In this document: in pieces, positions 60,899 to 64,000 of the stretch
How positions within the stretch are numbered: the stretch's first letter is position 1
Layout of the letters: the number at the start of each line of letters is the position of its first letter
DNA from: Pseudomonadota bacterium
GTDB taxonomy: Bacteria > Pseudomonadota > Gammaproteobacteria > Burkholderiales > Casimicrobiaceae
DNA: 64,000 nt
NCBI GenBank assembly: GCA_018241785.1
Contig: JAFEDF010000112.1
Coordinates: 1 to 64,000, forward strand
Reading direction: 5' to 3'
Translations under genes and position numbers: made by a program
The notes under the pieces: model-generated
What the model saw: the letters and a program-made list of their open reading frames with translations, nothing else
Database searches by the model: none
What the model was told of the DNA's origin: nothing

Positions 60899-61714
60899 TC
60901 AGGTATCGGCGCCCACGGTGGCGCGGGTGAACGACTCGATTTCGTCGATCAGCCGGTCGAGCGCGCGCGCCGCGCCCTTCTCGTCACCGCGCCCGATGGC
61001 GCGCGCGATGTCGGCGTGAAGCTTCGCGGTCGCCGGCATGTCGGCGGCCTGCTTGTAGTGAATGAACCAGAAGCGGCGCGACAGCGCGTGCATCAGTGTC
61101 ATCGCACCCGTTGCGAACTCGTTGCGTGCCGCCAGCGTGCACAGGTCGTTGAACTCGCGGTCGGTACGGATGAAAGAGGTTTCGTCATTGGTGCGTGCCG
61201 ACTGCTCGAATATGCGCGCGAGCTCGGCGAAGCGTGCGCGCTCGGGTGGCAGCGCCCGCCGCGCAGCGCTGCGCGCAACCAGGCGCTCCACCTCGCGGCG
61301 TACTTCGAGCAACCGCAGCTGGCTCTTGACGTTGATCTCGGAGACGATGATGCCGCGACGGGGCAGGATGGTGACGAGCCGCTCGCGCGCGAGCCGCTGC
61401 AGCGCCTCGCGGATCGGCGTGCGGCCGATGCCGAGCGCCTCGGACAGGCGTGCCTCGGAAACGGCGACGCCCGGCTCGAGCTTGAGCGTGACGATCATCT
61501 CCTCGAGCATTTCGTAGGCCTGGTCGGTAAGGCTCGGCTGGTCGTCGCGCAGCACCGCATCGGCCGGCGCCGGCATGTCCGATTGCGCGAGCGCGTCGGC
61601 CTGGCGGCGTCGCACCGACGGGCTGTCACGGCGGGTAGCCCGTCCCACACCACGGCCTGCGTCACCGCGCACCCCGGTTCGCGTGACGCCGGAACGCCGC
61701 GGTTCGTCACGCAT
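60899..61714 (-). CDS. GntR-family (FCD) transcriptional regulator
   Basis: A 271-residue regulator. The winged helix reads SLTDQAYEMLEEMIVTLKLEPG, SEARLSEALGIGRTPIREALQRLARERLV. The C-terminal FCD ligand domain has RREVERLVARSAARRA and an RTDREFNDLCTLAARNE metal/ligand helix. ATG 61714 overlaps the panB-like stop by eight bases; this gives a 60-residue disordered head, so ATG 61576 is a real alternative. It is the only regulator in the island and the natural candidate for the shared 10-mer. Confidence 0.9.
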   Translation of the reverse strand: MRDEPRRSGVTRTGVRGDAGRGVGRATRRDSPSVRRRQADALAQSDMPAPADAVLRDDQPSLTDQAYEMLEEMIVTLKLEPGVAVSEARLSEALGIGRTPIREALQRLARERLVTILPRRGIIVSEINVKSQLRLLEVRREVERLVARSAARRALPPERARFAELARIFEQSARTNDETSFIRTDREFNDLCTLAARNEFATGAMTLMHALSRRFWFIHYKQAADMPATAKLHADIARAIGRGDEKGAARALDRLIDEIESFTRATVGADT

Positions 61715-62579
61715 GCTTGCGCCGCTCGACCAGATCGAGGAATGTCTCGAATTCCTTCGGATCGACGCCGTAGCTGTGGTCGTCGTCGGGGAAAGTGCCC
61801 GCCTTCACCTCGGCCACGTACTTCGAAAGTCCGGCCACCGCCACCTCGGTCAGGTTGGTGTAGCGCTTGGTGAACTTCGGCTTGAAGTCGGTGAACACAC
61901 CGAGCAGGTCGTACGACAGAAGAATCTGACCGTCGGTGCCTGCGCCCGCACCAATGCCGATCGTGGGGATCTCGAGCTGTTGCGAGATCACGCGCGCGAT
62001 CGCTGCCGGCACCGCCTCGAACTCGAGCATGAAGCAGCCAGCGTCCTGGATCGCCAGCGCGTCATCGAGGATCTTCATCGCGGCAGCCGCCGTGCGACCC
62101 TGGATCTTGAAGCCCCCGAACACCGCGATGGTGTGCGGCGTGAGCCCGATGTGCGACGCCGTCGGTATGCCGGCGTCGACCAGCGCCTTCAGGATGTGCG
62201 CCTGCGAGCGCCCCCCCTGCGGCTTGACTGCATCGCACGCCGCCTCCTGCATGAACCGCGCCGCATTTTCGAGCGCACGCTCGATCGTACTGTAGCTCTG
62301 GTACGGCATGCACCCCAGCACGAAGGTGTTGGGCGCCCCGCGTCGAACCGCCTGCGCATGCATCACCATCATGTCCATGGTCGCCGGGATCGTGTTCGAA
62401 TGACCGTGGGCCACCATTGCCAGGCTGTCGCCGACCACCGCGACGTCGACGCCGGCCATCTCGGCCCAGCGCGCCGACGTATAGTCGGGCACCGACGTGT
62501 AGACCATCTTCTCGCCGCTCTTCTTCGAATCGCGGATCTCGGTGATCGTGCGCTTCTTGCGGGCGGGCTGCGGGTCCAC
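61707..62579 (-). CDS. PanB-like ketopantoate hydroxymethyltransferase paralogue
   Basis: A 290-residue protein of the PanB superfamily: MVYTSVPDYTSARWAEMAGVDVAVVGDSLAMV, AVRRGAPNTF, SHIGLTPHTIAVFGGFKIQGR and IGIGAGAGTDGQIL. Key residues differ from E. coli PanB: the second metal-binding Asp84 is Cys90 (VLGCMPY) and Glu114 is Gln121 (AVKPQGG), while Asp51 and Lys119 are kept. It may therefore not make ketopantoate and could handle another C1-linked keto acid. GTG 62579 is chosen: GAGGAGG lies just before it, and upstream Mets would place the shared operator inside the gene. Confidence 0.82.
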   Translation of the reverse strand: MDPQPARKKRTITEIRDSKKSGEKMVYTSVPDYTSARWAEMAGVDVAVVGDSLAMVAHGHSNTIPATMDMMVMHAQAVRRGAPNTFVLGCMPYQSYSTIERALENAARFMQEAACDAVKPQGGRSQAHILKALVDAGIPTASHIGLTPHTIAVFGGFKIQGRTAAAAMKILDDALAIQDAGCFMLEFEAVPAAIARVISQQLEIPTIGIGAGAGTDGQILLSYDLLGVFTDFKPKFTKRYTNLTEVAVAGLSKYVAEVKAGTFPDDDHSYGVDPKEFETFLDLVERRKHA

Positions 62580-62600
62580 ATGGCCTCCTCGGGTGGCGGT

Positions 62601-62611
62601 CATATTAGCGG
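62601..62611 (-). promoter_or_regulatory. Shared-motif operator before the panB-gntR-phyH unit
   Basis: CCGCTAATATG on the minus strand, 22 bases before the panB-like GTG and its strong GAGGAGG ribosome site. The core CGCTAATATG is identical to that at 47450-47441 and differs by one base from those at 43334 and 59814. TAATAT inside it could be the -10 of the promoter. An autoregulatory site for the GntR gene is the simplest reading. Confidence 0.6.
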
Positions 62612-62705
62612 GTGCGGAAGCCGGCGTGCGCGGCACGCTCATCATTGCTTGCGGCACTGGAGGAATCGCCGTCCGCAGCCGCGTGCGAGGGCGCCTTGCA
62701 AAGGG

Positions 62706-62735
62706 TTGACGCGCCGCTAATCGATCACTAATATA
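62706..62735 (+). promoter_or_regulatory. Sigma-70 promoter for the membrane hydroxylase gene
   Basis: TTGACG (62706-62711) and TAATAT (62729-62734) have the ideal 17-base spacer. The -10 lies in CACTAATATA (62726-62735), two bases from the island 10-mer, and CCGCTAAT (62714-62721) repeats the motif's first half in the spacer. The leader to the ATG is about 30 bases. Confidence 0.65.
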
Positions 62736-62772
62736 TCAGCACGATCACGCACTCGCAAGCCGGAGGCCGCCC

Positions 62773-63624
62773 ATGATGACCGAACGCCAGCGCAAGTTCC
62801 GGGAGCAATACAAGTCGAGCATCAGCCCGATGTACAACGGGCTCGTCCACATCGGCGTGATGTACGCGGCAGGAATCGCCGCGATCTGGTATTGCGCGAC
62901 CCGGCTCCAGCATCCCACGTGGGAGTGGCTGTTCGTCATACCGACCTTCATCTGCGGCAACCTGATCGAGTGGGCGATGCACAAGTACGTGATGCACCGC
63001 AAGATCGACGTCTTCGCTCTGCGATCGATCTACGACCGGCACACCCGCCAGCACCACCAGTACTTCACCGATAACGACGTCACCGTCGACAGCTCACGCG
63101 AGTTCCGCATCGTGTTCTTCCCATGGCGAGTCCTCATGGTGCTCGGGGTACTCGGCACGATCATCGGTGGCCTTACCTGGCTGATCGTCAATGCCAATGC
63201 CGGCTATATCGTATTCATGACGATGGTCGGTTACTACATGACCTACGAGACCATGCACTATTGCTGCCACGTGCATGAGAACTGGTTCGTGCAGAACATG
63301 CCGTTCATCAACACGATCCGGCGGCACCACACGGCGCATCACAACCTGGGGATCATGATGCACTTCAACATGAACCTCACGTTTCCGATCGCAGACTGGC
63401 TGTTGAACACGAGCGACCTCAACCGGGGGCTCATCGGCCACCTGTTCAACGGCTACGACGAGGCACACATCAAGCCCGAGTTGAAGCCGGTCGTCGCGCG
63501 GTTTCGCACCAACGACACGCAGAACAAGCGTTGCACCCTCGACGGCCCGGTGCTCGAGGACGAGGAACTCGCCACGATGGCGCGCGTGGGCAGCTACGTG
63601 GAGACACGGCGAGTCGCCGCCTGA
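62773..63624 (+). CDS. Fatty acid hydroxylase / sterol desaturase superfamily protein
   Basis: A 283-residue membrane protein. His boxes: HKYVMH, HTRQHHQ, HYCCHVHEN and HHTAHHN, a fatty-acid-hydroxylase-type set. Hydrophobic helices are at ~25-55, 120-150 and 155-170. GGAGG lies before ATG 62773. It faces the panB-like unit divergently and is the last gene of the island before DR-R. A lipid or hydrophobic methylated substrate would fit, but nothing proves it. It is not closely similar to the desaturase at 12118. Confidence 0.86.
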   Translation: MMTERQRKFREQYKSSISPMYNGLVHIGVMYAAGIAAIWYCATRLQHPTWEWLFVIPTFICGNLIEWAMHKYVMHRKIDVFALRSIYDRHTRQHHQYFTDNDVTVDSSREFRIVFFPWRVLMVLGVLGTIIGGLTWLIVNANAGYIVFMTMVGYYMTYETMHYCCHVHENWFVQNMPFINTIRRHHTAHHNLGIMMHFNMNLTFPIADWLLNTSDLNRGLIGHLFNGYDEAHIKPELKPVVARFRTNDTQNKRCTLDGPVLEDEELATMARVGSYVETRRVAA

Positions 63625-63735
63625 CGCATGTTCGTCGAGGTCAGGCAGCGCCCGCTCTACCTCGTCCAGCTGCACCTCGCACCGCGTCGGCCGCTTCAGC
63701 GCGGTCAGTGGGCAGCCGGCACCGCCGACGAATGA
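63625..63735 (+). pseudogene. Right direct repeat and truncated GT2 3' end (DR-R)
   Basis: Bases 63625-63695 repeat 38373-38443 with two substitutions. The frame from ATG 63628 reads MFVEVRQRPLYLVQ, then LHLAPRRPLQRGQWAAGTADE and stop at 63735. It is only the last 35 codons of a GT2 gene, without the catalytic domain. The stop region overlaps the convergent SnoaL-like gene, as expected for an original neighbour pair. This is the likely ancestral end of the GT2 gene. Confidence 0.85.
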
Positions 63736-64000
63736 TGGTCGACGATCAGCCAGTGGCCCCCGCGATTCAGGAACACCATGCTGAACCGCGCCGGCCGGAT
63801 GACCGGCTTGTCGTCGTGCAGCTCGGAGAACGTGTAGCGGCCGGTGTCGATTGCGACGTTGCCGTAGACGCGGATCCTCTGCTCGTCGATGACCACCTTG
63901 TACGATGGCGGGACCGTGTCGAGCAGCTTGAAGTAGCCACCGACGGCAGCCGGCGTGTCGCGCAGCGTCGGTGACCGCGTACCCCAGAGCACCGCCTCTT
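63705..64000 (-). CDS. SnoaL-like/DUF4440 (SgcJ/EcaC-type) protein, partial
   Basis: The last ~98 codons of a gene whose start lies beyond position 64000. It reads VLWGTRSPTLRDTPAAVGGYF, RIRVYGNVAIDTGRYTFSE, PARFSMVFLNRGGHWLIVDHHSSAVP, a SnoaL-like fold of the SgcJ/EcaC group. The frame stays open to the edge, and the apparent GTG at 63992 is internal to the domain. Convergent overlap with the GT2 tail supports its being the original flanking gene of the GT2 locus. Confidence 0.8.
   Translation of the reverse strand, partial: EAVLWGTRSPTLRDTPAAVGGYFKLLDTVPPSYKVVIDEQRIRVYGNVAIDTGRYTFSELHDDKPVIRPARFSMVFLNRGGHWLIVDHHSSAVPAAH

Larger units (their letters stand above)
38444..63624. mobile_element. 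Putative 25-kb genomic island for corrinoid/THF methyl catabolism
   Basis: The block is bounded by 71-bp direct repeats of the GT2 3' end. Its genes are functionally coherent (methyl transfer, C1-folate, import, regulation) and unlike the housekeeping genes on the left. It includes a parDE-type toxin-antitoxin pair. Against mobility, no integrase, transposase or conjugation gene is visible and the GC content is not obviously different. It could be a decayed integrative element or a segment acquired by homologous recombination. Confidence 0.55.

Noticed and set aside
38444..63624. CRISPR arrays, insertion sequences or transposases inside the island
   Set aside because: No regularly spaced repeats, terminal inverted repeats or transposase motifs were seen.
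63531..63974. Plus-strand frame over the end of the hydroxylase gene and the SnoaL-like gene
   Set aside because: It is out of frame with both; its partial similarity to a frame at 38057-38464 comes from the direct repeat and not from a real protein.

Overview
The window is high-GC DNA with dense, tightly overlapping genes and about 66 real coding regions. Gene content and order point to a betaproteobacterium of Burkholderiales or Rhodocyclales type: lemA with two TPM-domain genes, rimI-tsaB, a short RnfB ferredoxin with nth and DUF1841, obgE-proB-(Yip1)-rppH, and a PEP-CTERM secreted protein. This taxonomic reading is inference from synteny and has not been checked by a search.

Positions 1-38,443 are mostly core chromosome. 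They hold lemA/TPM, a family-4 UDG with rimI and tsaB, rlmD, a Bax1-I membrane protein, GST, an AidB-like acyl-CoA dehydrogenase with its TetR regulator and a nested palindromic operator, and tRNA-Ser(TGA). A less GC-rich islet with a PEP-CTERM gene follows. Next come a GspE/PulE ATPase, a macro-domain protein, pncB, corA, a CDF metal exporter, rnfB-nth-DUF1841, two cytochromes c, fdxA, trxA, rho, a SEC-C/TPR/OGT-like protein, rpmE with a clear terminator, a GT39-like membrane protein, obgE, proB, rppH, dadA, gshA, an SDR, a PagL-like protein, a polytopic membrane protein, and gtrA with a GT2 glycosyltransferase. A palindromic REP-like element occurs twice, at the left edge and at 17.74 kb, and each time supplies the stop codon of the adjacent gene.

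Positions 38,444-63,624 look like a 25.2-kb accessory island. It is flanked by 71-bp direct repeats (69/71 identical) that both encode the C-terminal end of the GT2 glycosyltransferase; the second copy sits beside a convergent SnoaL-like gene, the likely ancestral neighbour. No integrase is visible.

The island encodes what looks like a complete corrinoid- and tetrahydrofolate-dependent methyl-catabolism system of a kind best known from acetogens (OdmABCD/MtvABC O-demethylases) and from the chloromethane enzyme CmuA. It has a UroD-type methyltransferase fused to its own corrinoid domain, a separate corrinoid protein, a second UroD-type methyltransferase, a methyl-THF:corrinoid methyltransferase, an ATP-dependent corrinoid reactivator (RACE), a MetV-MetF fusion, a DUF1638 protein, a homocysteine-methyltransferase-like protein, formate-THF ligase, 5-formyl-THF cyclo-ligase and a class-III-like alcohol dehydrogenase. 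The right half carries a branched-chain-type ABC importer, two PhyH-family oxygenases, a GntR/FCD regulator, a PanB paralogue with altered active-site residues and a membrane fatty-acid-hydroxylase-family protein.

Inferred workings: the importer and accessory oxidases handle an unknown methylated substrate. Methyl groups pass to corrinoid and then THF, are oxidised by MetF and (with FolD encoded elsewhere) to formyl-THF, and Fhs run in reverse would release formate and ATP. Two sequence signals tie the island together: FNR-type boxes at the fhs and CmuA-like promoters, and a 10-mer (CGCTRATATG and close variants) at four or five island promoters that could be the GntR operator. Together they suggest substrate- and oxygen-responsive control.
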